Below are positions 1 to 7,614 of a stretch of DNA of 64,000 nt, piece by piece. Position 1 is the first letter of the stretch. Each line of letters opens with the position of its first letter. The translations under genes and the position numbers were made by a program. Source of the stretch: Aequorivita lipolytica (GTDB taxonomy: Bacteria; Bacteroidota; Bacteroidia; Flavobacteriales; Flavobacteriaceae); contig NZ_VORU01000004.1 of NCBI RefSeq assembly GCF_007997135.1, positions 248,001 through 312,000 of the forward strand, given 5' to 3'. The notes beneath the pieces were generated by a model. It was not told the DNA's origin, searched no databases, and saw only the letters and a list, made by a program, of their open reading frames with translations.

Positions 1-624
1 AATTGTTCCGTTTACGTTCAAAATATTTCGTGTATTTCCGTCAAAAGGAATTGTGTTGTCGCCAGCCATTTCCAAAGAAATAATTGCGAAAAGCCCAATT
101 TTTTCCTTTTCGGAAAAGACTTTCCCTATTTCAGCATAACTAGTTTGGTTTATGGTGAAATCTTCAATAGGCATGGTAGTAGTTTCCAGATCTAAATAGT
201 TGAAAGAACCACCTTCCGTAGCTGGTTTTTTGTTTGAGAAATAATAGGGAATTAGCGGTTTTGAATTTACAGTCGAATAATTTTCGAAAAGAGAATCCTT
301 CACACAAATCAAAAATTTCAAAACTGTTGTTTGTGGAAGATTTATTAAAGTTCTGTAAGTTCCTGAATTGGGTGCTGTTTCTTCCGCTTTTGCATAAATT
401 GTAAAGCCGTTGTTAATAGTTTTGAAAACGAGTCTGTTTCCTTTAAATATCTCTTGTGTTTCTTCAGAAGGAATTATTTGGCAGAAATCCTCAAAATTAT
501 ATTTACTGAGTTGTTGTTCTTTTAATATCGGGTTACCGTCGAAAGCCATACTGCCATCATCCAAAAAATAATGGTGGTAAACATTTACGCTAAACAGTTT
601 GCGATATGTTATAGTGAAACTCAT
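1..624 (-). CDS. uncharacterised protein beside DUF4255, 3' end cut by window edge
   Basis: The minus frame is open from an ATG at 624 to base 1, giving 208 visible residues with no stop, so the C-terminus lies outside the window. It begins MSFTITYRKLFSVNVYHHYF and shows no signal peptide or membrane segment. Its ATG overlaps the TAA of the upstream DUF4255 gene by one base (TAATG), which implies translational coupling and a shared role. DUF4255 (Pvc16-like) proteins belong to extracellular contractile injection systems and related type VI-like loci, so a structural or accessory part of such an apparatus is the best inference. I do not recognise a named domain. Reading frame is certain; function is contextual only. 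Confidence 0.7.
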   Translation of the reverse strand, partial: MSFTITYRKLFSVNVYHHYFLDDGSMAFDGNPILKEQQLSKYNFEDFCQIIPSEETQEIFKGNRLVFKTINNGFTIYAKAEETAPNSGTYRTLINLPQTTVLKFLICVKDSLFENYSTVNSKPLIPYYFSNKKPATEGGSFNYLDLETTTMPIEDFTINQTSYAEIGKVFSEKEKIGLFAIISLEMAGDNTIPFDGNTRNILNVNGTI

Positions 625-1214
625 TAGGTATTATTATTAAGAATTCCGGAGATTTCGATAATTGGTTTTCCTTTTTCAAGAATTGCATTGCTATCAATTT
701 TAACAACGCTTATTTTATAGAGTACACTGGGCAAGGCTTTCCCACCCATTGTGCCCCAGATATAGTTTAGCTGTTCGAATGTTGGCGTGTAGAGTTCGGC
801 AATGAAGCGGAACTCTTTTATGTTTTCCAATGCAGGAATTGCAGGGTTTAGGGGCGTATTTACTTGTGTGAATATTTTTTTAGACTGGAAGAATTCTATA
901 ATTAAAGAGATGGCAGTTAGCGAGCGGGTATAAGTACTTCTGTTAGCCGAAAAAAGCGCAAAAACATTAAGATTAATGGGAGCATTTTTATAGATTGTCT
1001 CCCCATTTTTGAATTTTACGTTTGGATTGTTTTTAAGAGCAACTTCTTCCTCTATGTTTAAAAGTGATAACACTATTTTATCATTCATGGTATTGAGTTC
1101 CGGATCATCATGTTTGGAAACATTTTCCAGAACCACAAGATTTGCTTCTGTAGTTTTTTGCTCCAAATATTTTGAAACTTGATCTTTTACTATTTCGAGG
1201 GTTTCGTAAATCAT
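624..1214 (-). CDS. DUF4255 / Pvc16-family protein of a contractile injection system
   Basis: This 196-residue protein matches the DUF4255 (Pvc16 N-terminal) pattern: a start like MIYETLEIVKDQVSKYL, a central I-E-E-E-x-x-L-K-N segment, then N-x-F-A-L-F-S-A-N and a late L-Y-T-P-T-F-E-Q-L-N-Y-I-W-G stretch typical of Bacteroidota members. In known Afp/PVC/MAC-type systems Pvc16 caps the tail tube and sheath terminus. No signal peptide is present, as expected for a cytoplasmically assembled phage-tail-like machine. It is the first gene of a leftward operon and is coupled to the next gene by TAATG. The 250-bp region upstream carries four operator-like inverted repeats shared with a divergent signalling module. 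Whether sheath, tube and baseplate genes follow cannot be seen here. Confidence 0.8.
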   Translation of the reverse strand: MIYETLEIVKDQVSKYLEQKTTEANLVVLENVSKHDDPELNTMNDKIVLSLLNIEEEVALKNNPNVKFKNGETIYKNAPINLNVFALFSANRSTYTRSLTAISLIIEFFQSKKIFTQVNTPLNPAIPALENIKEFRFIAELYTPTFEQLNYIWGTMGGKALPSVLYKISVVKIDSNAILEKGKPIIEISGILNNNT

Positions 1215-1302
1215 TTTTGGGAGGAACCTTTTAAAACTATTCTAAAACCCAAATATATTTCATAGTAATAAACTATACAACAGTATTTTACCTGAAATTT
1301 TT

Positions 1303-1384
1303 AGGGGGTTTTCACTGTTTGCTTCATAGGGAAAACCCTTTTAAACTTATAGGAAAATTCCTATTATCATAGGGGGTTTTCCCT
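1303..1384. promoter_or_regulatory. array of four operator-like inverted repeats
   Basis: Four related sites lie in the divergent intergenic region: 1303-1316 (AGGGGGTTTTCACT), 1328-1339 (AGGGAAAACCCT), 1351-1362 (AGGAAAATTCCT) and 1371-1384 (AGGGGGTTTTCCCT). Each has an A-G-G arm facing a C-C-T-like arm around an A/T-rich core. Centre-to-centre distances are about 24, 23 and 21 bp, close to two helical turns, so all sites would face roughly the same side of the DNA. A near-consensus -7 box (TACATTCG, 1425-1432) follows on the plus strand, about 30 bp before the ATG at 1463. The obvious candidate binder is the NarL-type regulator encoded at 3275-3928. That link is inference. Confidence 0.6.
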
Positions 1385-1462
1385 GTTTATTAGCTTCAAA
1401 AAGCACTTTTTTGATTGTTTTTACTACATTCGTTCCTATTAACTTCTAAACCATTAACAATT

Positions 1463-1813
1463 ATGTCAAAGCCATCAAATTGTATTACCGTCGTTCAAGC
1501 GAGGCAACTACAGGATAACTGGGTAGCAACACGTGCGGTAGATATTGAGCGCGCAATGGGTTCTGCGGATACTCGTGAATTTTTGTTCAGCGTTGCGGAA
1601 CTTGAGCAGTTTTTGAATTACATAAAAAATAGTTCCAGCATGGGGCCGCAGCCTGGCGTGCGTATTTATTTTGGAGCGTATGATAATGATGCTTCAGACA
1701 AAGCGACCGTATTTTTAGCTCCAACTTTAGGCATTACGGAAGGTTCACCAAATAATTATAATTTGGAGCCTTTGAATAAAAGTATTGGTGGCCATCCTCC
1801 GAAAAATTATTAA
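1463..1813 (+). CDS. small conserved protein, first gene of a signalling module
   Basis: The protein is 116 residues from the ATG at 1463. A longer in-frame start at 1415 is possible, but its 16 extra residues look like translated leader, and 1463 follows a near-consensus -7 box at a suitable distance. It starts MSKPSNCITVVQARQLQDNW, has an internal D-T-R-E-F-L-F-S-V-A-E-L-E-Q-F-L-N-Y helix and an I-Y-F-G-A-Y strand, and lacks a signal peptide or membrane segment. From memory, similar small proteins recur next to two-component genes in Bacteroidota, but I know no function. It ends 5 bp before the membrane-protein gene, so it is probably co-transcribed with the kinase and regulator. Confidence 0.7.
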   Translation: MSKPSNCITVVQARQLQDNWVATRAVDIERAMGSADTREFLFSVAELEQFLNYIKNSSSMGPQPGVRIYFGAYDNDASDKATVFLAPTLGITEGSPNNYNLEPLNKSIGGHPPKNY

Positions 1814-1818
1814 CTGGG

Positions 1819-2523
1819 GTGTTGGCAATATTAATTATACATCTTCTCGAGTTTTTAGCATTTCTCGCTGGGCTTTTCTATTATTTTAAAAATAAATCCA
1901 GACCAACATATTACTTGGTTTGGTTTTTGGGAATTACCGTTTTTTTTGAAATTTTCGGATGGTACGTAGTATTGATAAGTAATGGTCCTTTATATTTTTT
2001 AAAAGACACTGTTTTTGATAGTAATTACTGGTCATCAAATATTTATTCCATAATAAGTTATTTGTTCTATATTAATTATTTCAAATGGTATCTATCGTCT
2101 AAAAACTCCATACATATTCTCAACCGTGTATCTGTTGTTTTTCTGGCAGTTAGTATTTTGGAAATTTTATTTTCCAAAGGTTTCTTTGTAAAATTTATGC
2201 CAATTTCCAACATTCTTGGAACATTACTAGTTTTCTTAAGTATAGCTTTTTACTATTTGGAACTGTTAAAAAGCGACCATATCCTCCAAGTGCATAAAAG
2301 TTTGCCGTTTTATGTTTCGGTTGGAGCATTGATTTTTCATCTATGTACTACGCCTTTATTTCTATACAGCGCTTATTATAGCAATTCTATTGACCCTGGC
2401 TTTGTCAGTTTATATAGACAGGTTATCTTTGGAACTAACTACTTACTATACTCTATCTATATAGCCGGATTTTTGATATGCTTACGGAAAAAGGACCCTT
2501 ACTTCCTCAAGAAAAACTTTTAA
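1819..2523 (+). CDS. polytopic membrane protein, possible sensor partner of the kinase
   Basis: This 234-residue protein is almost entirely hydrophobic, with about six or seven predicted membrane segments (roughly residues 2-22, 31-52, 73-92, 101-118, 126-146, 160-182, 197-222). The frame begins with GTG at 1819 followed directly by TTG, and no ATG is available near the expected N-terminus, so a non-ATG start is likely. Its last 46 bases overlap the kinase gene at 2478 in another frame, a strong sign of tight coupling. The kinase itself has only one membrane helix, so this protein may supply ligand sensing in trans. No named domain was recognised. Confidence 0.65.
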   Translation: MLAILIIHLLEFLAFLAGLFYYFKNKSRPTYYLVWFLGITVFFEIFGWYVVLISNGPLYFLKDTVFDSNYWSSNIYSIISYLFYINYFKWYLSSKNSIHILNRVSVVFLAVSILEILFSKGFFVKFMPISNILGTLLVFLSIAFYYLELLKSDHILQVHKSLPFYVSVGALIFHLCTTPLFLYSAYYSNSIDPGFVSLYRQVIFGTNYLLYSIYIAGFLICLRKKDPYFLKKNF

Positions 2524-3278
2524 TAGTTTATTTTATTGCTGTACTGTTGTTCTTTACAATCTTTGCGATTACTGTTGTTATAGCCTTTCAGCGTAGAAAA
2601 AATAGTTTTCTAAAAGAACGTTATGAAGCAGAGCAGCGGTACCAGCGTGAACTTGCCGATTCAAAGATTGAAATCCAAGAACAGACACTAAAAAACATTG
2701 CTTGGGAACTTCACGATAATGTAGGGCAATTACTATCTGTAGCGAACATTCAGCTGAATGTATTGATGAGTACCGTTCCCGAAACCTATCACAACCAAAT
2801 AAAAGAAACAAAAGAAGTGGTGCAGGAAACGGTTCAGGAAATACGCTCCCTTTCCAAAGTGCTCAATAATGATGTAGTTCTTAAAAATGGATTGTTGGCC
2901 TCGCTGCAAGTTGAGCTAGATAGATTTAAGCGGCTGGGTTATTTGGACGCTTCCCTAAAAATATCTGGAGACATAATACCCTTAAATAGTTCCAGCGAAA
3001 TAATTATCTTCCGTATTCTTCAGGAGTTCCTTTCAAACGTCATTAAACACGCCAAGGCGTCAAAATTATTCGTACATTTAGATTATAAAGAAAGGGCGCT
3101 TGCTGTAACCGCGGTTGATGATGGTGTTGGTTTTAATACTTCAGTAAAAACCGACAGTTCGGGAATGGAGACCATGGGGAGTCGGGCAGCACTTTTGAAC
3201 GCAGATTTTTCAATTGTTTCTGAAATAGGAAAAGGCACTGAATTATTTTTAAGTTATCCTTATAAAAATACAATATGA
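2478..3278 (+). CDS. HisKA_3-type sensor histidine kinase
   Basis: The 266-residue protein has one N-terminal transmembrane helix (about residues 14-37), a short coiled linker, a HisKA_3 dimerisation region with the phospho-acceptor in W-E-L-H-D-N-V-G-Q (His79), and a HATPase_c domain with H-A-K-A-S-K-L (N-box region) and D-D-G-V-G-F (G1 box, near residue 214). There is no sizeable periplasmic domain, so signal input probably comes from the overlapping upstream membrane protein. The gene overlaps the response regulator by ATGA (3275-3278). This arrangement is typical of NarL-family two-component pairs in Bacteroidota. Confidence 0.9.
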   Translation: MLTEKGPLLPQEKLLIVYFIAVLLFFTIFAITVVIAFQRRKNSFLKERYEAEQRYQRELADSKIEIQEQTLKNIAWELHDNVGQLLSVANIQLNVLMSTVPETYHNQIKETKEVVQETVQEIRSLSKVLNNDVVLKNGLLASLQVELDRFKRLGYLDASLKISGDIIPLNSSSEIIIFRILQEFLSNVIKHAKASKLFVHLDYKERALAVTAVDDGVGFNTSVKTDSSGMETMGSRAALLNADFSIVSEIGKGTELFLSYPYKNTI

Positions 3279-3928
3279 ACCCAGAAGGAAAACACACAGT
3301 TGCGATTGTTGATGATCATTCTCTCTTTGCACGTTCATTGGAAAAACTTATCAATTCATTTTCAGACTTTAAAGTGGTTTTTCATGCAAAAAATGGGGTG
3401 GAACTGCAGAAAAAAATTGAGAAAAGAAGTGTCTTGCCTCAGTTAATTCTTCTCGATATTAATATGCCGGTTATGGATGGTTTTGAAACTGCAGAATGGC
3501 TCACCCTAAATCATCCCGAAATAAAGGTTCTAGCCCTTTCCATGGAAGACGATGAGCAAACCATTTTAAAAATGTTGCGAAAAGGCGTAAAAGGCTATTT
3601 GCTCAAAGATATCCAACCACAAATCTTGAATACCGCCCTTAAGGAATTACTTGAAAAAGGGTATTACCATTCCGAAAAAGTTTCAGAAACCTTGTTGCAT
3701 TCACTAACTCCCGATGAGGAGGGCAGGATCATTGATTTCAAAGAAAACGAACTTACATTTATAAAACTTGCTTGTTCAGAGATGACCTATAAGGAAATAG
3801 CAGACATAATGGATCTAAGCCCAAAAACTATTGATGGTTACCGTCAAGATCTTTTCAAAAAGCTAAAAATTAAAAATAGGGTAGGACTGGTCATTTTTGC
3901 TCTGAAAAAAAACCTGATTCAGCTTTAA
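3275..3928 (+). CDS. NarL/LuxR-family response regulator
   Basis: The 217-residue protein has a receiver domain (about 8-125) with the acidic pair D13-D14, the phospho-acceptor D61 in L-L-D-I-N-M-P and the lysine of G-Y-L-L-K-D, then a C-terminal LuxR-type helix-turn-helix (about 150-214, including M-T-Y-K-E-I-A-D-I-M-D-L-S-P-K-T-I). It overlaps the kinase gene by 4 bp, so the two are almost certainly partners. The inverted-repeat array at 1303-1384 lies upstream of this operon and of the divergent injection-system genes, so autoregulation plus control of that apparatus is an attractive inference. Its stop overlaps the end of the convergent rluA-like gene. Confidence 0.92.
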   Translation: MNPEGKHTVAIVDDHSLFARSLEKLINSFSDFKVVFHAKNGVELQKKIEKRSVLPQLILLDINMPVMDGFETAEWLTLNHPEIKVLALSMEDDEQTILKMLRKGVKGYLLKDIQPQILNTALKELLEKGYYHSEKVSETLLHSLTPDEEGRIIDFKENELTFIKLACSEMTYKEIADIMDLSPKTIDGYRQDLFKKLKIKNRVGLVIFALKKNLIQL

Positions 3929-4581
3929 TAACAGGCATTCCAAATAGAATCTTCTGGTGGAGGAGCTTCTATGCTAATTTCTTCTTTCTGCACGGGATGA
4001 ATCAATGAAAGCTTTTTTGCGTGAAGATGAATACTTCCATCCGTGTTACTTCTGTCAAATCCATATTTTAAATCTCCTTTTATTGGGCAACCAATAGCTG
4101 AAAGTTGTGACCTAATTTGATGATGCCTCCCAGTTTCTAAATTTACTTCCAGCAAATAGTAGTTGTCTAGTTTTTTTAGAAGTTTATAGTGAAGTACTGC
4201 TTTTTTACTCTCTGGCACTTCTTTAATGTGCGCGTAGGATTTATTTTGTTTCGGATTCCTTTTTAAATAATGCGTAAGTGTATCTTCTGTATTGGGTGGA
4301 GCGTTTTTCACGATTGCCCAATATATCTTTTCGGTTTCCCTTTCAGAAAACATTTTGTTCAAACGCGCCAATGCTTTAGAAGTTCTGGCAAAAACAACAA
4401 TCCCACTAGTGGGACGATCCAAACGGTGAACTACCCCAAGATACACAGCGCCAGGCTTGTTATATTTTTCAGCAATGTATTCTTTTACAACTTCGGAAAG
4501 AGGCATGTCGCCCGTTTTATCGCCTTGTACAATATCTCCTGGGCGTTTGTTTATAACAATTAAATGATTGTCCTCAAACAA
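3925..4581 (-). CDS. RluA-family pseudouridine synthase
   Basis: The protein carries the RluA catalytic motif H-R-L-D-R-P-T-S-G with the nucleophilic aspartate, and R-H-H-Q-I-R-S-Q-L late in the sequence. It isomerises uridine to pseudouridine in rRNA or tRNA; the exact target cannot be told. The only standard start codon in frame is TTG at 4581, which would delete the first beta strand. The frame stays open upstream to a TAA at 4690-4692 with plausible family residues just before (K-D-N-L-Q-V-L-F-E-D-N), but no ATG, GTG or further TTG is present. The missing start region runs into the octamer array 4616-4695, so the original start may have been overwritten. It lies downstream of panB on the same strand. 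Confidence 0.85.
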   Translation of the reverse strand: MFEDNHLIVINKRPGDIVQGDKTGDMPLSEVVKEYIAEKYNKPGAVYLGVVHRLDRPTSGIVVFARTSKALARLNKMFSERETEKIYWAIVKNAPPNTEDTLTHYLKRNPKQNKSYAHIKEVPESKKAVLHYKLLKKLDNYYLLEVNLETGRHHQIRSQLSAIGCPIKGDLKYGFDRSNTDGSIHLHAKKLSLIHPVQKEEISIEAPPPEDSIWNACY

Positions 4582-4615
4582 GACTTGAAGATTGTCTTTT
4601 GTGCTATGTAGATTG

Positions 4616-4719
4616 GATTGTTGGATAATTAGATTGTTAGATTGTTGGATTGCTGGATTGTTGGATTGTTGGATTGCTCGATTGTCGGATTAGTCTAAAA
4701 ATCTAATTATCCAACAATC
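4616..4719. repeat. octamer array GATTGTTG enclosed by a 20-bp inverted repeat
   Basis: Ten units of period 8 run from 4616 to 4695, consensus GATTGTTG with one or a few changes per unit. The first 20 bases (4616-4635) are perfectly complementary to 4700-4719, so the panB-rluA transcript could form a 20-bp stem around the rest of the array. The array separates the panB stop (4728-4730) from the start region of the rluA-like gene. Confidence 0.9.
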
Positions 4720-4727
4720 TAAACCAT

Positions 4728-5546
4728 CTAATACTGTTCGCTATCATTCGGAAAATCGCCGCTTTTCACATCTGTGCTGTATTGACTGAAAGCATTTTTC
4801 ATTTCTGTGTATAAATCGAGATATCTACGCAGAAAACGCGGATTAAATTCGTGTGTCATCCCAATCATATCGTGAGTTACTAGAACCTGCCCGTCCACAT
4901 CATTTCCAGCACCAATGCCAATTACGGGAATGCTAATTTTTTCGGCAACTTCTTTAGCCAACTTCGCTGGAACTTTTTCTAAAACAATGGCGAAGCAGCC
5001 TGCTTTTTCAAGCAAGAGCGCATCTGAAATTAATTTTTCGGCTTCTTCTTCCTCTTTGGCTCTAACAGTATATGTTCCAAACTTATAAATGGATTGGGGT
5101 GTTAAACCTAAATGTCCCATCACAGGAATTCCAGCATTTAGAATTCGCTTTACAGATTCTTTTATTTCCTTTCCACCTTCAAGTTTCACAGCGTGACCAC
5201 CACTCTCTTTCATAATCCTGATAGCAGAGCGCAGTGCTTCTTTTGGATCACTTTGATAGCTTCCAAAAGGTAAATCTACCACAACTAAACTTCTTTCAAT
5301 GGCACGAACCACCGAAGCGGCGTGATAAATCATTTGGTCTAGCGTAATAGGCAAAGTAGTTTCATGACCAGCCATTACGTTTGATGCTGAATCACCTACT
5401 AAAATCACATCTATGCCTGCGCTATCCACGATTTTAGCCATTGTAAAATCATAGGCGGTGAGCATGGATATTTTTTCGCCTTTCTTTTTCATATCTACCA
5501 AAGTCTTGGTGGTGATACGCTTGTATTCTTTTTTGGCTGTTGACAT
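4728..5546 (-). CDS. panB: 3-methyl-2-oxobutanoate hydroxymethyltransferase
   Basis: PanB transfers a hydroxymethyl group from methylene-tetrahydrofolate to alpha-ketoisovalerate, the first committed step of pantothenate synthesis. The 272-residue length is normal for the family. Diagnostic stretches are [18 protein letters not shown] with the metal-binding Asp, [10 protein letters not shown], and [13 protein letters not shown]. The catalytic Glu region V-L-E-K-V-P and [14 protein letters not shown] are also present. No other pantothenate gene is nearby. The gene heads a leftward pair with the rluA-like gene, separated by the octamer array. Confidence 0.96.
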   Translation of the reverse strand: MSTAKKEYKRITTKTLVDMKKKGEKISMLTAYDFTMAKIVDSAGIDVILVGDSASNVMAGHETTLPITLDQMIYHAASVVRAIERSLVVVDLPFGSYQSDPKEALRSAIRIMKESGGHAVKLEGGKEIKESVKRILNAGIPVMGHLGLTPQSIYKFGTYTVRAKEEEEAEKLISDALLLEKAGCFAIVLEKVPAKLAKEVAEKISIPVIGIGAGNDVDGQVLVTHDMIGMTHEFNPRFLRRYLDLYTEMKNAFSQYSTDVKSGDFPNDSEQY

Positions 5547-5583
5547 ATTTCTTAAAAATGAATATATTGAAGTGTAAAAATAC

Positions 5584-5591
5584 TATTTTTG
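5584..5591 (+). promoter_or_regulatory. TAnnTTTG -7 element (TATTTTTG)
   Basis: A perfect Bacteroidota-type -7 box lies 27 bp before the ATG at 5619. It supports 5619 rather than the upstream in-frame start at 5589, which would fall inside the promoter box. Confidence 0.55.
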
Positions 5592-5618
5592 AGTAGTAAC
5601 CAATTAAATTTTTTAATT

Positions 5619-6083
5619 ATGAAATATACATTGTTTTTTTTATCAATGTTTATGAGTATTGTAGGCTTTTCTCAAGAAGCATTGTCCACTGCTAATGGAA
5701 AGATAATTGTTGATATTTTTATGGATGGCTATCAAGCGGGCGATACTTTAAAGATGAAATCTGTTATGCATGCAAATATGACTATGAATCGTGCATATTT
5801 GAGTAATGAACAGGAAAATATTTTGATATTTATTAAATCTTCAGATTTACTTAAATATGCAGCAACAACTGGAAAAGAGCAGGTATGGGAGGAGAAACTT
5901 ACCGATTATATTGTGAACAGCGACGGCAATGTTGCTCATGTTTGGGCCTCCTATGAATATTTTAAGGATGGAAAATTCAGCCATTGTGGCGCAAATTCTT
6001 TTACATTAGTCTATACGGATGAAAGCTGGAAAATTTTGAATATTATAGATTCCATACGCATTGGGAGCTGTAATAAAGAATAA
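5619..6083 (+). CDS. secreted NTF2-like (putative lumazine-binding type) protein
   Basis: From the ATG at 5619 the product is 154 residues. Residues 1-18 form a Sec signal peptide (MKYTLFFLSMFMSIVGFSQ, cleavage after the Ser before Gln). The mature part has the cone-fold pattern of the SnoaL/NTF2-like or Lumazine_bd_2 group: an early helix with I-V-D-I-F-M-D-G-Y-Q-A-G-D, then N-V-A-H-V-W-A-S-Y-E-Y and a C-terminal W-K-I-L-N-I-I-D-S strand pair. Such proteins bind small ligands or act as stand-alone folds with unknown substrates. It is transcribed divergently from panB and convergently to sdaA, so it is likely monocistronic. Confidence 0.75.
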   Translation: MKYTLFFLSMFMSIVGFSQEALSTANGKIIVDIFMDGYQAGDTLKMKSVMHANMTMNRAYLSNEQENILIFIKSSDLLKYAATTGKEQVWEEKLTDYIVNSDGNVAHVWASYEYFKDGKFSHCGANSFTLVYTDESWKILNIIDSIRIGSCNKE

Positions 6084-6092
6084 ATTCCTTCT

Positions 6093-7517
6093 TTAACAAT
6101 CGCTAATATTCACTTGAACGGCTAATCCACCTTCACTGGTTTCTTTATATTTTGAAGTCATATCCTTTGCAGTTTCCCACATAGTTGCAATCACTTTGTC
6201 AAGTGGAACTTTTGCTTTGGAAGGGTCGCTGTCCAAAGCCATCTCACAAGCGTTAATAGCTTTTATAGCACCCATTGCGTTTCGTTCAATACACGGAATT
6301 TGAACCAAACCGGCAATGGGATCACAGGTCATACCAAGATGGTGCTCCATTGCAATTTCACTTGCCATAAGGCATTGTTCGGGAGTTCCGCCCATTAATT
6401 CGCAGAGGGCTCCGGCTGCCATAGATGATGAAACGCCAATCTCTGCCTGGCAACCGCCCATAGCTGCAGAAATGGTAGAACCTTTTTTGAAAATACTTCC
6501 AATTTCACCCCCGGTGAGCAAAAACTTACGAACGTCGTCAAAATTGGCGTCATGATTTTCTATGACCATATAATACATCATCACGGCAGGCATTACACCT
6601 GCACTACCATTAGTGGGCGCAGTAACCACGCGCCCCAATGAAGCATTTACTTCGTTCACAGCGAGGGCAAAACACGAAACCCATTTCAGGATTTGACGAA
6701 ATTTTACTTCGGTGTTTCTTATGGCACCAATCCATTCTTCGGCATTCGTGTATTTGTGATCGCCAATAAGATTTTTATTCATAGCGAATGCTCTTCGGGT
6801 AACGTTTAACCCGCCAGGTAATGTTCCCTCGGTGTGTGCTCCCACGTACATAGAATCCAGCATTACGTTCCAGATTTTCTGTAGGCCGTCGTTTATTTCA
6901 GCTTCACTTCTTAGGAATTTCTCGTTTTCGAAAACTATTTCTGAAATGCTTTTACCTTCAGCTTTGCAATATGCCAAAAGTTCTGTCCCTTTTTCAATAG
7001 GAAAGGGGAACTGAGCAAACTTTGCCAGCTTTATTTTTTTGCGTATTCGTTCTTTTTTCACGGTAAAACCACCGCCTATGGAATAAAACGATGAAGATTT
7101 TTTGGAGCCATTTTTCAGCGTAGCTTTAAAGGTCATTCCGTTTGGGTGAAACTCCAAAAACTTTCTGTTGAAGATGATATTTTCTTTGGGAAAGAATGGA
7201 ACTTCCAGTTCGCCATTCAGTTTCAGTTTGTTTTCTGAATTGATAAAAGCAATTTCTTTTTCTATGTTTTCAATAGGAAATGTTACAGGATCAAAACCCG
7301 TAAGACCCAGCATCAAAGCGAGATCGGTAGCGTGACCTTTTCCGGTGAGCGAAAGGGAGCCGTACAGATCCACTGAAATTTCAGCTACATCTTCAAACTG
7401 GTTTTTCTCTTTCAGTTCACCAATCCAACGTAATGCCGCGCGCCACGGTCCCAAAGTGTGCGAGCTCGATGGCCCAACACCTATTTTCAACATATCAAAA
7501 ACACTGATACTTTCCAT
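6093..7517 (-). CDS. sdaA: L-serine ammonia-lyase, iron-sulfur type, single chain
   Basis: This enzyme converts L-serine to pyruvate and ammonia with a 4Fe-4S cluster. The 474-residue chain fuses the beta domain (starting [21 protein letters not shown]) and the alpha domain ([12 protein letters not shown]; cysteines in [16 protein letters not shown] and I-P-C-I-E-R-N), as in the one-subunit form. Length and motifs are normal. A TATCTTTG -7 box lies 18 bp upstream of the ATG. It stands alone between the NTF2-like gene and dinB. Confidence 0.96.
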   Translation of the reverse strand: MESISVFDMLKIGVGPSSSHTLGPWRAALRWIGELKEKNQFEDVAEISVDLYGSLSLTGKGHATDLALMLGLTGFDPVTFPIENIEKEIAFINSENKLKLNGELEVPFFPKENIIFNRKFLEFHPNGMTFKATLKNGSKKSSSFYSIGGGFTVKKERIRKKIKLAKFAQFPFPIEKGTELLAYCKAEGKSISEIVFENEKFLRSEAEINDGLQKIWNVMLDSMYVGAHTEGTLPGGLNVTRRAFAMNKNLIGDHKYTNAEEWIGAIRNTEVKFRQILKWVSCFALAVNEVNASLGRVVTAPTNGSAGVMPAVMMYYMVIENHDANFDDVRKFLLTGGEIGSIFKKGSTISAAMGGCQAEIGVSSSMAAGALCELMGGTPEQCLMASEIAMEHHLGMTCDPIAGLVQIPCIERNAMGAIKAINACEMALDSDPSKAKVPLDKVIATMWETAKDMTSKYKETSEGGLAVQVNISDC

Positions 7518-7535
7518 TCAAAATTCTTTTAAAAA

Positions 7536-7543
7536 CAAAGATA
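7536..7543 (-). promoter_or_regulatory. TAnnTTTG -7 element of sdaA
   Basis: On the minus strand this reads TATCTTTG, a perfect -7 consensus, ending 18 bp before the sdaA ATG. Confidence 0.55.
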
Positions 7544-7614
7544 GCATCTTATTTAATTCTAAATAATGAAATTAGAATTATGAATTTATTTTTAGAAATC
7601 ATGGAACCTGAATT

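Noticed and set aside
1415-1462. Longer start for the 116-residue protein
   Set aside because: The extra 16 residues have no relation to the rest and the near-consensus promoter box lies inside them.
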